From: Candidatus Fermentibacteraceae bacterium
GTDB lineage: Bacteria; Fermentibacterota; Fermentibacteria; Fermentibacterales; JCC-6
DNA length: 64,000 nucleotides
Direction: 5' to 3'
NCBI GenBank assembly: GCA_027067855.1
Contig: JAMOUX010000013.1
Location: 1 to 64,000 of the forward strand
The notes under the pieces are model-generated. The model did not search any database. It saw only the letters and a program-made list of their open reading frames with translations, and had not been told where the DNA came from. The first letter of the stretch is position 1. Every line of letters starts with the position of its first letter. Positions 32,141 to 41,722 of this stretch are shown piece by piece. The translations under genes and the position numbers were made by a program.

Positions 32141-34068
32141 AAGCGTCGAACCTGGGCATGGATTTCGGAGGGGCTCCCATTTTCGAGAACCTGGGTTTCG
32201 AGGTTCACAGGGGAGACAGGACGGCCCTGGTGGGAGTGAACGGTTCGGGGAAGACGACATTGCTCAGGCTTATGGCCGGGAAGTCGGAACCGACGGAAGG
32301 GAAGATCCATGTGTCGCCGGGAACCAGGGTGGCATACCTTCCCCAGGTAATGGAGGATTTTCCCGGAGGTCCCCTCCAGGCCGCCGTGTGCAGGGCGGCG
32401 GGGAAGGCCGACGAGGCGTTGAGGCTTATGGAGGATATTCACGCCGAGTTGGAGAAAACCGTTGAAGAAGGGGCCAGGAAACACCTGTTGGAAAAACTTT
32501 CCGGGGCGCAGGACCTTGCCGATGCCACGGATGCCTTCAGGTTGCATACCAATTCGTTACGGGTGCTGGAAGGACTTGGCTTCTCCCGGGAGGAGATGTC
32601 GAAACCTCTCGAGGAATTCTCGGGGGGGTGGAGAATGAGGGCGATGCTGGCGTCGCTGTTGCTTTCGGATCCGGACCTGCTCCTGCTGGACGAGCCCACG
32701 AACCACCTGGACCTGGATGCCAGGATATGGCTGGTGGAATATCTGTCCGGTTTTCCCGGCGCCCTGTGGGTGGTTTCCCACGATCCCGCTTTTATGGACG
32801 GAGTGGTGAGGAGAGTGTACGAACTGGAACTGGGAACCATGAACAGTTACCGTGGGAATTACGGGGCTTATGTCGAGGCTAAGAGGAAGGAACTGGAAGC
32901 CAGGGAGAAGCGAGCCAGGCTCCGGGCGGCCGAGGTGGAAAAGCTGGAGAAGTTCATCAGGAAGTTCAGGGCCACCGAAAGCAAGAGGTTCCAGGTAAGG
33001 AGCAGGGAGAAGATGCTGGAACGGATGCAGGCCGTTGATGCTTACAGGTCCCCGGGACGCATGAAGATGAAGTTTCCTCCCGCACCCGGGAGCGGCAGGA
33101 TGGTGGTGAGGTTGGAAGGGGTCTCCAAGTATTACGACGGACCGGTGTTACGTAACATTGATCTGGAAGTGGAGAGAGGATCTAAGATCGGCCTCGTGGG
33201 AAGGAACGGGGAAGGGAAGTCCACCCTTTCCAGGATCCTGGCCGGCATGGAAAAGCCTACTGCCGGAACCGTTACGACGGGAACCGGAGTGGTGGTGGGT
33301 TTCTTTTCCCAGGACGTGGGCGGCGAACTGGATGCCGATCTCGACCTCCTGGAGCAACTCCGCCTGGCGGATCCCGGTTGCAGCGAGAAGAAGGCCAGGA
33401 CCCTTCTGGGCAACTTCCTGTTCACCGGTGATGATGTATATAAGCCTACCGGAGTGCTGTCCGGCGGCGAAAAGAATCGACTGGCGCTGGCGCGTCTTCT
33501 TCTCAGTCCCGTGAACTTCCTGGTGCTGGACGAGCCCACGAACCACCTTGACGTTTTTTCCAGGGAAGTATTGGTCGACGCGTTGGCCGGGTTCGACGGC
33601 ACGCTGGTCCTGGCCAGTCATGACGAGGGATTGCTTTCCGCCGTGGTGAACAGCGTCTGGGAGGTGGGAGGGGGAACCGTGAAACCCTTCGACGGATCCT
33701 TCGGATCCTACGTGGAAAAATGCAGGAAGGCCGTGAGGGACAAGCTCGGCGGAACCGGAAGGGTGCCGGACCGTCGCGGAGGTTCTCCCAGGGAGTTGGA
33801 ACGGGAGAGGAAACGCCGCGAGGCGGCCCTGCGCACGGAGAAGTACCTGAGACGCAAAGCTTTCATGGACGAAATGAAAAAGGTGGAAGAGGAATTGTTG
33901 CCCCTGGAGGAGAGAAAGGACGAAGTGGAACGCCTGCTCCAGGATCCGGAAGTGATATCGGACACCGCAAGGTTGGTGGAATTGCAGAAGGAATACGGAC
34001 GCATGAGCCGAGAGATAGAGAAACTGGTCGGTCAGTGGGACGAACTGGCCCGTCGCCTGGACGACTGA
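32131..34068 (+). CDS. ABC-F family ATPase, Uup-like
   Basis: A 645-residue soluble protein with two ABC domains and no membrane segment. Domain 1 has Walker A GVNGSGKTT, signature EFSGGWRMRA and Walker B LLLLDEPTNHLDLD. Domain 2 has GRNGEGKST, LSGGEKNRLALARLL and LVLDEPTNHLDV. The inter-domain linker (EAKRKELEAREKRARL) is charged and helical. A C-terminal coiled coil (about 565-640) resembles Uup. ABC-F proteins act on ribosomes or DNA structures. Confidence 0.92.
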   Translation: MLLKASNLGMDFGGAPIFENLGFEVHRGDRTALVGVNGSGKTTLLRLMAGKSEPTEGKIHVSPGTRVAYLPQVMEDFPGGPLQAAVCRAAGKADEALRLMEDIHAELEKTVEEGARKHLLEKLSGAQDLADATDAFRLHTNSLRVLEGLGFSREEMSKPLEEFSGGWRMRAMLASLLLSDPDLLLLDEPTNHLDLDARIWLVEYLSGFPGALWVVSHDPAFMDGVVRRVYELELGTMNSYRGNYGAYVEAKRKELEAREKRARLRAAEVEKLEKFIRKFRATESKRFQVRSREKMLERMQAVDAYRSPGRMKMKFPPAPGSGRMVVRLEGVSKYYDGPVLRNIDLEVERGSKIGLVGRNGEGKSTLSRILAGMEKPTAGTVTTGTGVVVGFFSQDVGGELDADLDLLEQLRLADPGCSEKKARTLLGNFLFTGDDVYKPTGVLSGGEKNRLALARLLLSPVNFLVLDEPTNHLDVFSREVLVDALAGFDGTLVLASHDEGLLSAVVNSVWEVGGGTVKPFDGSFGSYVEKCRKAVRDKLGGTGRVPDRRGGSPRELERERKRREAALRTEKYLRRKAFMDEMKKVEEELLPLEERKDEVERLLQDPEVISDTARLVELQKEYGRMSREIEKLVGQWDELARRLDD

Positions 34069-34086
34069 CGCGGATGCCGCCGGGGT

Positions 34087-35352
34087 TTATTCGTCCCGAA
34101 GCAGGTTCAGAAGTTCCATGGACACCTCCGGTATTCCGGGAGGCTCCAGGGGACGACCTTCCAGGAATGATGCCCTGGTACTCGCGTTTTTTATGAGCGT
34201 AGTCCCCGGTGGTACCAGCAGGGATTTTCGAAGGAGTTCCAGCAACCGGGAATCGGGTGTCGTTGCCCGGCCGCCGCCGCCGCCGTCGTCCAGTATCCAG
34301 ACGCGTCCCCGGCCGTCTTCCCCTATCTCCACGTCGAAGAAAGGTATCCTTTCCGACATCGAGGCGAATTCCAGGATCAGGTGCCTTTCCAGGATATTCT
34401 CGATCACCGGCGCCGTTTCCCGGGAAGAGACCGTTCCCGGTAGGGCGACCTCCCGGATGCCCGGCAGTTTCCCGGCGAAGGAAACACCCATGGAATACTC
34501 TCCCGACGGTTCCGACCGCGGTGACACGATGCACGGCGAGTATGGTGACGGCAGGGGTGAAGATGCGTTGCGCCAAGGTTTTCCCGTTCCGGTTCCTCTT
34601 ATCCACAGGAGATGGCCGTCGTCGTCGGTCTCGGGAAACAGGTGAGCCACCAGCGAGTCCGCGGCTGCGAAGGCCGGTCTCCACGTGTTCGCGAACACGG
34701 TATCCATGGGGTGAGGTTGCAGCGTAACGTAATGAAGATTCGAAGGGACGCTTCCGTGTCCGTAAGAAAACGCCAGGCGCACGGAACCTTCATTCACCGG
34801 AACCATTTCGGTTCCCACCCCTCTCCATGCCGCCGGAGAAAGATCCGTGTCGTCGGGATGGCCGGTCCAGAAGAACGCACTTCCCAGGTCATCGGAAACC
34901 AGGATCGTCGTATCGGATTCTCCGCCAAGCCAGGCGCTGCGTTTCAGGGGCAGTACCGGCGGGGGAGGATCACAGCCGCCCGGGGCGAAAAGTATTACCG
35001 TGGAGGGACAGTCGGAGGTCGGGGTCAGCCCCAGGCCGGTGCTGAGGATAGATGTATCGGGTTCCACCGCTGCGGAGGCCAGTTTCATCGCGACGTCCAG
35101 CAGGAGGGTGCCGGTACCGGGAGGACAGAGGATCACGTACCCTGACCACGCGGCCCGCTGGACCATCATGCCGTGGCATGCGAAGGTCCAGAATTCTTCC
35201 CTCGTTTCGGGAATCAGCTCCGCCCAGGGTTCTCCGGGCAGCAATCCGTCCTCCATCATTATGATAATTATATCTTCGCCGGCGGAAACCGGAGGCATGT
35301 GGTAGACGGGTACTCCCACGGCGAGGGAAAGCAGAAGATGCGGGAGAACCAA
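34087..35352 (-). CDS. Exported protein of unknown function
   Basis: A 421-residue protein with an N-terminal hydrophobic stretch (MVLPHLLLSLAVG). I recognise no family. The opening VPVYHMPPVSAGEDIIIIMMEDG and a DGGGGG run near the end faintly recall the beta-rich frame of M16 peptidases, but no HxxEH zinc motif is present. It follows hydF and a small lipoprotein in one leftward unit; its start is 2 bases past the lipoprotein stop. It converges on the ABC-F gene with an 18-base gap. Confidence 0.6.
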   Translation of the reverse strand: MVLPHLLLSLAVGVPVYHMPPVSAGEDIIIIMMEDGLLPGEPWAELIPETREEFWTFACHGMMVQRAAWSGYVILCPPGTGTLLLDVAMKLASAAVEPDTSILSTGLGLTPTSDCPSTVILFAPGGCDPPPPVLPLKRSAWLGGESDTTILVSDDLGSAFFWTGHPDDTDLSPAAWRGVGTEMVPVNEGSVRLAFSYGHGSVPSNLHYVTLQPHPMDTVFANTWRPAFAAADSLVAHLFPETDDDGHLLWIRGTGTGKPWRNASSPLPSPYSPCIVSPRSEPSGEYSMGVSFAGKLPGIREVALPGTVSSRETAPVIENILERHLILEFASMSERIPFFDVEIGEDGRGRVWILDDGGGGGRATTPDSRLLELLRKSLLVPPGTTLIKNASTRASFLEGRPLEPPGIPEVSMELLNLLRDE

Positions 35353-35354
35353 AC

Positions 35355-35639
35355 CTACTGTCCTTTCATGGTTTGCTGCAATTCCTCGATGTGTCTGTCG
35401 GCGTCCTCGGCTACGGACCTGGCTTCGTCCATGAGCCCGATGGCTCCTGAAGAAGCCCGGTTCGGAGCCGGTATGTCTTCCGCGGCGGACCTGAGGGTGT
35501 CTTCTCCATCATACGGGGAGTCCGGGGATGCATCGCCCGTCGAGGTGGAATCGGTCGGGAATTCTCCGGGCGCTTCCTCTCCCCCGCAGGAGACAGCGAG
35601 GACAGCGAATACGAGCATGGCCGATATTCTTGCGGTCAT
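35355..35639 (-). CDS. Small lipoprotein, acidic and low-complexity
   Basis: A 94-residue protein with type II signal peptide and lipobox LAVSC, followed by a Ser/Thr/Asp/Glu/Pro-rich linker (GEFPTDSTSTGDASPDSPYD) and a short C-terminal helix (EARSVAEDADRHIEELQQ). The start overlaps the hydF stop (ATGA). No function can be assigned; it could be a spacer-type lipoprotein. Confidence 0.65.
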   Translation of the reverse strand: MTARISAMLVFAVLAVSCGGEEAPGEFPTDSTSTGDASPDSPYDGEDTLRSAAEDIPAPNRASSGAIGLMDEARSVAEDADRHIEELQQTMKGQ

Positions 35640-36952
35640 AGGAGTTCCTTCCAGGGTTCCAACACTCTTTTCAATGTGTCCGGGCTTTCCAGCCACGCGA
35701 GCACCATGCCGTAATTTGTGACGGGAACTCCGGCCTCGGCAAGCCTTGCCACCCTCGCCGAGAGTTTCTGAAGGCTTATCATGCAACCGCCGCAGTGTAT
35801 CACCAGGGAGAAACGGGCGAGTTCCTCCGGAGGAGGGAACTCCCTGCCGAACGCGTGTTCCACCGAGATGCCCGGGATCGCGGCACGAAGCTTGTCCGGA
35901 ATCTGGACGGTGCCTATGTCCTCCGCTATCCGGTCGTGGTTGCAAGCCTCGGCGATGAGAATCCTGTCTCCGGCGGAAAGGCCGTTCAGAGTTTCGGCGC
36001 CTTTCGCGAACAATCCGAGGTTCCCGCCGGAGGTCTGGTGTATCATCATTATCGAGAAAGTGGTAAGGGGTATCCTTTCCGGTACCCACGGGTCCATTAT
36101 GTCCACAGCCTGAGAGTCGGTGAGGACCAGCCGTACTCCCCCGCAGCGATCCAGTGAGTTCATGAAATCCTCGAATCTCGTTTTCTCCGCGTCGGCGAGA
36201 TGGGCCGCTCCGCTCCTGGCGAGTTTCAGGTCGGTCCTGTACAGGCCGACGGGTACCTGCAGCCGGAGCAGATACTCCATGGCCATCTCCTGGGGACGCA
36301 GCAGGCGGCCGGTGGGCGATTCTTCGTCCAGCGGAATATGAAGAAGGACCGGTCTGCGGTCGTTCACGAAGGGGAGAAGAGGAGGGGGAACCTTTTCCCT
36401 GGGTCTGGAATCCTTGATGAAGCGTACCAGCGCCGGGGCCTCGGATTTCCTGGAGAGGTCCAGGAGCGCGTAGGGTATGCCGGACATGTCCAGAAGCGAC
36501 GACCTGCAGAATTCCACCACTTCGTCCAGCGTGGCTCCTTCGGAGGACAGGGATGCCGCCGTGTCCTTCCTCACGTTGAAGACGACGCAGATGTTTTTCC
36601 CCAGACGCCGGCAAGTCGAGGCTACGAAAGATTCCACGTCCATCCCGTCCGACAGGAAGGCGGTGACGGGATCCACCACGAGGATGCACAAGTCCGCTTC
36701 CTCCAGTGCCTCCAGCGTTTTTCTGCGCTTTTTCTTTCCCAGTTCCATGCCTTCGTCGAGCCCGGCGGTGTCCAGTATCCGAACGGGACCCAGCCCATGA
36801 ATTTCCATGACGGCGCTCTTGATATCGGCGGTTGTGCCCGGCGTGGGGTCCACTATGGAGGTATCCTGGCCGGTGAGCAGGTTCATCAGGGTGCTCTTGC
36901 CGGCGTTAGTCCTGCCGAAGATGCCTATGACTAACCTGTGTACTCTTGGCAT
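35636..36952 (-). CDS. hydF: [FeFe] hydrogenase H-cluster maturation GTPase HydF
   Basis: Scaffold GTPase on which HydE and HydG build the 2Fe subcluster of [FeFe] hydrogenase. In 438 residues, an N-terminal Era-like GTPase has P-loop GRTNAGKS (13-20), a PTPGTTAD switch and LDTAGLDEG. A dimerisation domain follows. The C-terminal cluster-binding domain has C-x-H (Cys337, His339) and HCGGC (Cys387, Cys390), the HydF signature. The ATG at 36952 has AAAGGAG 6 bases upstream. No hydE, hydG or hydrogenase gene of that type is in the window, so they must lie elsewhere. Confidence 0.94.
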   Translation of the reverse strand: MPRVHRLVIGIFGRTNAGKSTLMNLLTGQDTSIVDPTPGTTADIKSAVMEIHGLGPVRILDTAGLDEGMELGKKKRRKTLEALEEADLCILVVDPVTAFLSDGMDVESFVASTCRRLGKNICVVFNVRKDTAASLSSEGATLDEVVEFCRSSLLDMSGIPYALLDLSRKSEAPALVRFIKDSRPREKVPPPLLPFVNDRRPVLLHIPLDEESPTGRLLRPQEMAMEYLLRLQVPVGLYRTDLKLARSGAAHLADAEKTRFEDFMNSLDRCGGVRLVLTDSQAVDIMDPWVPERIPLTTFSIMMIHQTSGGNLGLFAKGAETLNGLSAGDRILIAEACNHDRIAEDIGTVQIPDKLRAAIPGISVEHAFGREFPPPEELARFSLVIHCGGCMISLQKLSARVARLAEAGVPVTNYGMVLAWLESPDTLKRVLEPWKELL

Positions 36953-37015
36953 GAATACTCCTTTCTCGATGAATGGCGGAACAATACTCAAAAGGTTCCG
37001 GTCCGGGAATGCTCC

Positions 37016-37044
37016 TTGACCGGAACCCCTTCCTTTGCAATAAT
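37016..37044 (+). promoter_or_regulatory. Promoter of tRNA-Ser
   Basis: TTGACC at 37016-37021 and AATAAT at 37039-37044 are separated by 17 bases. The tRNA begins 18 bases after the -10 box. Confidence 0.7.
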
Positions 37045-37062
37045 TCCCAACCGTCCCGGCGC

Positions 37063-37157
<95 letters not shown>

Positions 37158-37345
37158 GTTCACCATGAACCATTTCCGCCAAGTTTTTTTCGATGAATCA
37201 ATCGCCGGCCGCGTATCACAGGGTTTCCGGTCCGTCACTGCAGACCGCCGTTCGGAAAGTTTCGCTCGGGTGTTTTCCCCGGGACGGATTGTATATTCGT
37301 TCGGGCGGTTTCTCGGAGTATTCAAGGGTCGCTGGGAGGAAATCC

Positions 37346-38776
37346 TTGAGAGTTACTCTGGTGTATCCTTTCTATGGTACCGGCAGGAGGTCGAGGTACT
37401 TTCCTTTCGGCCTGGCCTATGTGGCGGCGTCCCTGGTAAAAGTCGGCGTGGATGTCTCGGTGGTGGACATGGAGGGGGACGATCTCACGGTGGAATCCGC
37501 CGTGGATCGCGTAGTGGCGTCTTCTCCCGACATCGTGGGTTTCGGGGGAATGGTTACCAGGTACAGGATAGTACGGGACATGGCGAGGCGTTTGAGGGAA
37601 CTGCTCCCCGGAGTCTTCATCGTGGCCGGAAACAGTGGCGCCACCACTCTCCCGGAACTTTATCTCAAGCGGTGCAATCTGGATGCCGTGGTCTCCGGAG
37701 AAGGAGAAGCCACTGCGGTGGAACTGGTGGCGGCCCTTGACTCGCGCCGGGAATGGAGGGAAGTGCCGGGATTGGCGTTCCTGGACGGCGGCGAGCTTGC
37801 GTATTCGGCCCCCAGAAAGCCCATAGCCGATCTGGATTCGCTCCCTTTTCCCGAATGGGACCTCTTCCCGGTGGAGAACTACATAAGGAGTATGGATCAC
37901 CGGCAGAAGACAAGGCCTCACATGGAGGTGGTGGCAAGCAGGGGCTGTCCGTACGGTTGTGTCTATTGCTACAGGATATTCGGCAGAAGAGTGAGACGGC
38001 GATCCCCGGCTTCCATCGTGGGGGAGATAAAGACTCTGGCGGACAGATACGGAATCGAGTACACCGGTTTTCCGGACGATCTTTTCACCAGCGACAGGGA
38101 TTTCGTCCTCGAAGTCTGCTCCCTCATGAGGAAATTCGTTCCGAACATGAAGTGGAGCTGCATAGGAAGGGTGAACCTCGTAGATCCGGAGATGTTGCGG
38201 GAGATGAGAAGGGCGGGTTGCGACTGGATCTCGTACGGGATCGAATCCGGCAGCGACGAAATGTTGAAGAGGATGAAAAGAATGGTGACCTCGGAAGATT
38301 GTCTTAGGGGCATAAGGATGACCCGGGAGGCGGGAATTCACGCCGAGGGATCTTTCATAGTGGGAATGTTCGGGGAGACGGATAAGACGGTCGCGGAAAC
38401 GGTGGAGTTCTGCAGGAAGGCGGATATCACGGCCCCGATGCTGTATGTCACCCCGTACCCAGGCACGGAGATTTTCCGGGAGGCGCTGGAGATGGGACTG
38501 ATAGACGATGTTGAGAAATTGCTTGAGAGTATGGACGCCGCGGATCGTCTCCTGGTGAATCTTACGGATATGCCGGACGATGAACTGATCAGGTTGAAGG
38601 AATGGGCCCAGGGAGTCATAGGCAGGAATTACCTCATGAGGAGACCATTGTCCAGGATTCCGGCTCTTCTCTGGAAACACTACCGTTTGAAAGGCATGGC
38701 GGGACTCCTGAAAGATGCGAAAGAGATTGCGGCTGGATTACCGGACGGTGGGAAACGCCGTACCGTCACCTCTTGA
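37346..38776 (+). CDS. B12-binding-domain radical SAM protein
   Basis: A 476-residue protein with the same architecture as the gene at 24486-25901. The N-terminal cobalamin domain (RVTLVYPFYGTGRR..., AGNSGATTLPELYLKR) is followed by the radical SAM cluster motif RGCPYGCVYC near residue 195, FPDDLFTSDRDF, YGIESGSDEMLKRM and FIVGMFGETDKTVAETVEF. The start is a TTG at 37346 with GGGAGGA 6 bases upstream. The preceding 189 bases after tRNA-Ser hold no other gene. The substrate is unknown. Confidence 0.85.
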   Translation: MRVTLVYPFYGTGRRSRYFPFGLAYVAASLVKVGVDVSVVDMEGDDLTVESAVDRVVASSPDIVGFGGMVTRYRIVRDMARRLRELLPGVFIVAGNSGATTLPELYLKRCNLDAVVSGEGEATAVELVAALDSRREWREVPGLAFLDGGELAYSAPRKPIADLDSLPFPEWDLFPVENYIRSMDHRQKTRPHMEVVASRGCPYGCVYCYRIFGRRVRRRSPASIVGEIKTLADRYGIEYTGFPDDLFTSDRDFVLEVCSLMRKFVPNMKWSCIGRVNLVDPEMLREMRRAGCDWISYGIESGSDEMLKRMKRMVTSEDCLRGIRMTREAGIHAEGSFIVGMFGETDKTVAETVEFCRKADITAPMLYVTPYPGTEIFREALEMGLIDDVEKLLESMDAADRLLVNLTDMPDDELIRLKEWAQGVIGRNYLMRRPLSRIPALLWKHYRLKGMAGLLKDAKEIAAGLPDGGKRRTVTS

Positions 38777-38800
38777 CCGGTTGTCCGTATTTAATATATT
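38773..38800 (+). promoter_or_regulatory. Promoter of the PerR oxidative-stress operon
   Basis: TTGACC at 38773-38778 and TATATT at 38795-38800 are separated by 16 bases. The -10 box overlaps the operator that follows. Confidence 0.75.
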
Positions 38801-38817
38801 AGGAATAGTTCCTATTA
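38797..38817 (+). promoter_or_regulatory. PerR-type operator, 21-bp inverted repeat
   Basis: TATTAGGAA-TAG-TTCCTATTA is an inverted repeat with 8 of 9 positions matching in each arm, overlapping the -10 box. Its size and A/T-rich arms fit a Fur/PerR box. It indicates that PerR represses its own operon until peroxide oxidises it. Confidence 0.78.
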
Positions 38818-38831
38818 CTGATAGAGGAGAA

Positions 38832-39239
38832 ATGCTTAAGAGCAACGGCAGAAGAAACACGAAACAAAGGCAGGCGGTTCTGGCGGCCGTTCGGGAACTG
38901 GGAAACCATCCGACCGCGGAGCAGGTTTACGAGGTGGTGAGGAAACAATTGCCCGGTACCAGTATCAGTACCGTCTACAGGAACCTTGGAATACTTTCGG
39001 AGCAGGGAATGCTCAGGACGGTCACCGGGTTGGGCAGGGAAGTCCATTACGATCACAATACCGGGGTACACTCTCATGTAAAGTGTTCTTCCTGCGGCAG
39101 GATATGCGACGTTATGCTCCGGCGGGAAGATATGCCGAGGTTGACGGAAGAGTGGCTGTGCGGTTACATCTTGGAGGGAATAAGCATCAACTTCATAGGA
39201 AAATGTCCGGAATGTGCCGAAAGGGAGGAGATACGATGA
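38832..39239 (+). CDS. perR: Peroxide-responsive Fur-family repressor PerR
   Basis: A 135-residue Fur-family regulator. All five Bacillus PerR sensing ligands have counterparts at a constant offset of 11: His26 (H37), Asp74 (D85), His80 (H91), His82 (H93) and Asp93 (D104). The Asp at 74 is the residue that separates PerR from Fur and Zur. Two CxxC pairs (Cys85/Cys88 and GKCPECAE) bind structural zinc. The ATG at 38832 follows GAGGAGA. It is first in an operon of eight genes ending at 43629. Confidence 0.9.
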   Translation: MLKSNGRRNTKQRQAVLAAVRELGNHPTAEQVYEVVRKQLPGTSISTVYRNLGILSEQGMLRTVTGLGREVHYDHNTGVHSHVKCSSCGRICDVMLRREDMPRLTEEWLCGYILEGISINFIGKCPECAEREEIR

Positions 39240-39808
39240 GCATAAAGGGAACCAGGACCGAGAAGAACATCCTGAAAGCATTCGCCGGTGAATCGCAGGC
39301 GAGGAACAGGTACACCTATTTCGCTTCCCAGGCCAGGAAGGAAGGTTACGTCCAGATATCGATGATCTTCCGGGAGACCGCGGACCAGGAGAAGGAACAT
39401 GCCAAGCGCCTGTTCAAGTTTCTCGAGGGTGGCATGGTCGAGATAGCCGATGTCTACCCCGCCGGAACCATAGGTACCACCGCCGAGAATCTGAAAGCGG
39501 CCGCCGCCGGCGAGAATTACGAGCACACGGAAATGTATCCCGGATTCGCCGAGGTGGCCCGTGAAGAGGGATTCAATACGGTGGCGGCGGTTTTCGATGC
39601 CATAGCCGTGGCGGAGAAACAGCACGAGAAGAGGTATTTGGGACTGCTGAATAACCTGGATGAAGGCAAGGTTTTCGAGAAGGACGAGGTTGTTACCTGG
39701 CGCTGCCTCAACTGCGGTTACATCCACACCGGCAAGGAGGCGCCCGCCGTGTGTCCCGCCTGTGCCCACCCCCGGGCTCATTTCGAACTCCTGGCCGAAA
39801 ATTGGTAG
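39236..39808 (+). CDS. rbr: Rubrerythrin
   Basis: Peroxide reductase of anaerobes, 190 residues. The N-terminal four-helix diiron domain has its Glu ligands in [41 protein letters not shown] and [11 protein letters not shown]. The C-terminal rubredoxin-like centre has [10 protein letters not shown] and CPACAHP. It reduces H2O2 with electrons from rubredoxin. The start overlaps perR (ATGA) behind AGGGAGGAG. Confidence 0.95.
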   Translation: MSIKGTRTEKNILKAFAGESQARNRYTYFASQARKEGYVQISMIFRETADQEKEHAKRLFKFLEGGMVEIADVYPAGTIGTTAENLKAAAAGENYEHTEMYPGFAEVAREEGFNTVAAVFDAIAVAEKQHEKRYLGLLNNLDEGKVFEKDEVVTWRCLNCGYIHTGKEAPAVCPACAHPRAHFELLAENW

Positions 39809-39817
39809 GTGATAAGA

Positions 39818-40273
39818 ATGAAAAAATTCGAATCGACGGAAGAAATACTGGACTTCGCCATAGGCGAGGAACAGTCGGCGGCCGATTTTTACACCAATCT
39901 CGCCGCCCAGGTGAAAAATCCCGCCATCAGCAGGATGTTCATGGAGTTCAGCGAAGAAGAGCTGCAACACAAGAACAAGCTGGAGAACCTCAAAATGGGT
40001 ATCACCGAGTACCTGCCCGACGAGGAGGCCGTGAACCTGGGTTTGGAAGAAGTGCTGGTGGATGCCGCTCCGACCGATCACATGGATTACCAGGATGCCC
40101 TGATTCTGGCCATGAAGAAGGAGAAAGCGGCCTACATGATGTATATGAAATTGGCTTCCGCTGCGAAGGATCCGTCGTTGAAACGACTTCTCGAGTCGCT
40201 GGCGCGACAGGAAGCCAACCACAAGCTGAGATTTGAAATGGAATACGACGAGCACGTGCTTACCGAAGACTAG
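39818..40273 (+). CDS. Rubrerythrin-family ferritin-like protein without rubredoxin domain
   Basis: A 151-residue four-helix bundle with paired E...E-x-x-H motifs: DFAIGEEQSAADFY, SEEELQHKNKLE, ILAMKKEKAAYMMY and ARQEANHKLRFE. It lacks the rubredoxin-like FeS4 centre, so electrons must come from another carrier. Family members reduce peroxide or handle iron. The ATG at 39818 is preferred over GTG at 39809 because AGGTGAT precedes it. Confidence 0.85.
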   Translation: MKKFESTEEILDFAIGEEQSAADFYTNLAAQVKNPAISRMFMEFSEEELQHKNKLENLKMGITEYLPDEEAVNLGLEEVLVDAAPTDHMDYQDALILAMKKEKAAYMMYMKLASAAKDPSLKRLLESLARQEANHKLRFEMEYDEHVLTED

Positions 40274-40285
40274 GGAGGGATCATC

Positions 40286-40675
40286 ATGCCCAAGAGAATG
40301 GAAGTCTACAAGTGCGAAATCTGCGGTAATATAGTGGAAGTCACGCACGGCGGAGCCGGGCAACTGGTTTGTTGCGGGAAGCCGATGGTCGCGATGGAGG
40401 AGAAAACGGCGGACAAAACTACGGAGAAGCACGTTCCCGTGATAGAAAAGGTCACGGGAGGGTACCGGGTTACCGTGGGTTCGACCCTTCATCCCATGGT
40501 CCCGGAACATTACATCGAGTGGATAGAACTCATCAGCGACGACAACGTTTTCAGGAAATACCTGCAACCCGGAGACGATCCTGTGGTGGTATTCCAGTCG
40601 GGGTACTTCGACCGGGTGGAAGCCCGGGAGTACTGCAGCGTGCATGGGCTGTGGAAGGGAGCCGAAGATGCTTAG
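40286..40675 (+). CDS. dfx: Desulfoferrodoxin (two-iron superoxide reductase)
   Basis: Reduces superoxide to peroxide without releasing oxygen. The 129-residue protein has both centres. The N-terminal desulforedoxin FeS4 site uses Cys10, Cys13, Cys29 and Cys30. The catalytic Fe(His)4Cys site is formed by His49, His69, His75, Cys117 and His120, with the conserved Glu47 and a Lys near it ([10 protein letters not shown]). The peroxide formed would be taken by the rubrerythrins of the same operon. Confidence 0.96.
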   Translation: MPKRMEVYKCEICGNIVEVTHGGAGQLVCCGKPMVAMEEKTADKTTEKHVPVIEKVTGGYRVTVGSTLHPMVPEHYIEWIELISDDNVFRKYLQPGDDPVVVFQSGYFDRVEAREYCSVHGLWKGAEDA

Positions 40676-41189
40676 CGAACGAATGCGGAAGGCGATGAAC
40701 GAACAGGTTAACGCCGAACTCTACTCGTCCTACCTTTACGTGTCCATGTCCATGTACTTCGAATCCATAGATATGAGGGGCGCGGCCAACTGGATGATGG
40801 AGCAGGCGAAAGAGGAACTGATCCATGCCCGGAAACTCATGGACTACGTGAACGAGAGGGGCGGCAGGGTATGGCTGGACGCCATCGAAAAACCGCCCCA
40901 GGAGTGGGAATCCATACTTGATGTCTTTCAGGCGGCCCTGGCCCACGAGGAAAAGGTATCTTCCCTCATAAACGGGCTGGTTACTCTCGCCAGGGAAGAG
41001 AACGACCACATGACCGACAACTTCCTGCAATGGTTCGTCGCCGAACAGGTCGAAGAGGAGGCCTCCGCCGCGGAAGTGGTCCGCAAAATAAAGCTGGTGG
41101 GTGATTCCGGCGGTGGTATGTTCATGATAGACAAAGAATTGGAGCAGAGAGGATCCGTTTCCGCTTCCCAGAGCGAAGGGGAGGAATAA
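40668..41189 (+). CDS. ftnA: Ferritin (non-heme iron storage)
   Basis: A 173-residue ferritin that stores iron as mineral inside a 24-mer shell and keeps it from Fenton chemistry. Ferroxidase-site residues are in [27 protein letters not shown] and [23 protein letters not shown]. It lacks the heme ligand of bacterioferritin. The ATG overlaps the desulfoferrodoxin gene by 8 bases. Confidence 0.93.
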   Translation: MLSERMRKAMNEQVNAELYSSYLYVSMSMYFESIDMRGAANWMMEQAKEELIHARKLMDYVNERGGRVWLDAIEKPPQEWESILDVFQAALAHEEKVSSLINGLVTLAREENDHMTDNFLQWFVAEQVEEEASAAEVVRKIKLVGDSGGGMFMIDKELEQRGSVSASQSEGEE

Positions 41190-41190
41190 C

Positions 41191-41682
41191 GTGGGCGGGC
41201 AGTTCACCGCGGGTGAAGTCCTCGATATGGCCGTCAGGATAGAACGTAACGGTCGCGAGTTCTACAAGAAGGCCGCCGGGATGGTGGCGGATACCGAGAC
41301 TTCCGCTCTTCTCGAGAGGCTTGCGGAATGGGAAGGCGGCCACGAGGAGCGTTTCACCGCGATGAAGGCGGAACTCTCGGAGATGGAGACCGTTCCCACA
41401 GCGATAGATCCGTACGGCGAATCGGCGTTGTACCTTGAGGCCATGGCCGATGACCATGTCTTCCTGGCCGGAAGGACGGAACCCGGAGAAGAGGTCGCGG
41501 GCAAGGATGACCTGGAAATACTGGATATGGCGCTGGATTTCGAAAAAGCGTCGATACTGTTCTTCACGGGCCTTGTCCGCCTGGTTTCTCCCGGCATGGG
41601 TAAAGATAAGGTATACCAGGTGATAGACGAAGAGGTGGGTCACATCGCCTACCTGGAAGACAGGAAGAGGAAATTGTCGTGA
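41191..41682 (+). CDS. Rubrerythrin-family ferritin-like protein
   Basis: A 163-residue diiron four-helix protein starting with GTG at 41191. Helices bear the E...E-x-x-H pattern (VRIERNGREFYKK, LAEWEGGHEERF, LDFEKASILFF, DEEVGHIAYLE). It is distinct in sequence from the two other rubrerythrin-like genes of the operon and has no rubredoxin centre. The role is probably peroxide reduction or iron handling. Confidence 0.82.
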   Translation: MGGQFTAGEVLDMAVRIERNGREFYKKAAGMVADTETSALLERLAEWEGGHEERFTAMKAELSEMETVPTAIDPYGESALYLEAMADDHVFLAGRTEPGEEVAGKDDLEILDMALDFEKASILFFTGLVRLVSPGMGKDKVYQVIDEEVGHIAYLEDRKRKLS

Positions 41683-41722
41683 GGCGGAACATCCCCGAAG
41701 CATTTACATGGAGGCTACCGTC

